NCBI GenBank assembly: GCA_023128825.1
Contig: JAGMDF010000019.1
Coordinates: forward strand, 1 to 41,348
Source: Caldifarciminota bacterium
Lineage (GTDB): Bacteria; Hydrothermota; Tepidihabitantia; B3-TA06
Direction: 5' to 3'
DNA: 41,348 nt
Shown: positions 40,981 to 41,348 of the stretch, in pieces
Layout: each line of letters begins with the position of its first letter
Position numbering within the stretch: position 1 is the stretch's first letter
Notes under the pieces: model-generated
The model's input: the letters and a program-made list of their open reading frames with translations, nothing else
Told to the model about the DNA's origin: nothing
Database searches by the model: none
Translations under genes and position numbers: made by a program

Positions 40981-41135
40981 TTATTCCCTCCCCCTTGATG
41001 GGGAAGGTTAGGAGGGGGTAAAAGTAGTGCGAACGTTCGCACCATCGTGGCGCCGTTGTGCGTCAAGTTTTCAGCGAGGCTTAAGACTCGTATTACTCCC
41101 TCTCCCTTTGGAGAAGGCTAGGGTGAGGGGATTTA
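40981..41135. repeat. Two copies of a CCCTCxCCCTT...GGAGGGGG-type palindromic repeat
   Basis: Copy 1 (40981-41020) and copy 2 (41091-41135) each pair a C-rich arm with a G-rich arm (CCCTCCCCCTT with AGGAGGGGG; CTCCCTCTCCCTTTGGAGAAGG with GGGTGAGGGG). They are related to each other and to a common class of dispersed intergenic palindromes. They fill part of the 269-bp gap before the ManC-like gene; no other gene is seen there. Confidence 0.7.
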
Positions 41136-41158
41136 CCATATGAAACAGGAGCAGTTTA

Positions 41159-41348
41159 ATGACATCTAAGCCACCGGAGATCCATGCCATTCTTCTTGTA
41201 GGAGGCAAGGGCGAGCGATTCTGGCCCGCAAGCACGCCGGAACGCCCCAAGCAGTTCCTACGGATATTCTCTGATAAATCAATGGTGGCCGAAACGGTGG
41301 ATCGCATAAGTTCAATGATTCCAAAGACTAACATTCACTACGTACTGC
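41159..41348 (+). CDS. ManC-like mannose-1-phosphate guanylyltransferase, 3' part outside window
   Basis: The first 63 codons of a sugar-nucleotide pyrophosphorylase, cut by the window end. It reads HAILLVGGKGERFWPASTPE then RPKQFL. The GG-x-G-x-R-x-W-P and PKQF motifs are those of GDP-mannose pyrophosphorylase. CAGGAG lies seven bases before ATG 41159. The enzyme would make GDP-mannose for surface glycans. A mannose-6-phosphate-isomerase fusion cannot be judged from this fragment. Confidence 0.9.
   Translation, partial: MTSKPPEIHAILLVGGKGERFWPASTPERPKQFLRIFSDKSMVAETVDRISSMIPKTNIHYVL

Overview
The window looks like a piece of chromosome from an uncultured Gram-negative-type bacterium. Evidence for an outer membrane is an lptC-lptA-lptB cluster, a lipid A-type acyltransferase and several lipobox proteins. 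A secreted protein with a type IX-style C-terminal sorting domain, together with PKD- and FnIII-like surface lipoproteins, recalls the FCB group or candidate phyla such as WOR-3/Stahlbacteria. That placement is inference; no rRNA marker is present. TGA is used as a normal stop and TGG as Trp.

Region 1 (1-10038) is an integrated mobile element. The window opens inside a tRNA-Gly(GCC) gene. The last 49 bp of that gene and its 3' flank recur at 9990-10038 with two mismatches, which defines attL and attR. Just inside each end are identical TGCACCA boxes spaced exactly 11 bp (two on the left, three on the right), good candidates for integrase arm sites. The element carries a tyrosine integrase, a small HUH-Rep-like protein, a roughly 440-bp array of hairpins ending in an intrinsic-terminator-like hairpin, a terminase-small-subunit-like HTH protein, a PKD lipoprotein and a defence block. 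The defence block holds a truncated Mrr-type N-terminal ORF, a NucS/DUF91-like nuclease, a nuclease-methyltransferase fusion, HsdS and a HEPN protein. There is no HsdR helicase, so the restriction system resembles the BcgI-type architecture.

Region 2 (10041-14864) makes envelope polysaccharide: a WecA/TagO-type sugar-phosphate transferase, an FAD amine-oxidase/UGM-like protein, a membrane glycosyltransferase and, convergent to them, a UDP-xylose-synthase-like SDR. A ManC-like gene starts at the right edge of the window.

Region 3 (14866-25038) holds purC, an SRPBCC gene broken by an in-frame TGA, a DAO-family oxidase, a secreted T9SS-like protein, and a tightly overlapping run of pyrG, lpxL-like, lptC, lptA-like, lptB and rpoN.

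Region 4 (25039-29449) has a single-chain type IIG restriction-modification enzyme inserted between rpoN and a YitT-family gene and followed by 11-bp tandem repeats. A previously easy-to-miss 48-aa membrane peptide follows.

Region 5 (29450-39144, minus strand) is an Hdr-type electron-transfer operon with a consensus promoter. Its order is hdrC, hdrB, hdrA with an inserted GltD/NfnB-like module, a tandem double-HdrA, mvhD, an FrhB/FdhB-like subunit and a PrcB-like lipoprotein. Most junctions overlap by a few bases. It looks like a flavin-based bifurcating or confurcating complex using NAD(P)H, without a local hydrogenase or formate dehydrogenase catalytic subunit. Region 6 (39145-41348) holds two envelope proteins, intergenic palindromic repeats and the partial manC.

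A recurring regulatory pattern is visible. Several genes (the HTH protein, purC, pyrG, yitT, hdrC and perhaps the DUF3108 gene) have a sigma-70-type promoter whose -10 box ends only 5-9 nt before the start codon and no Shine-Dalgarno sequence, implying leaderless mRNAs. Most secreted or lipoprotein genes instead have AGGAGG leaders.
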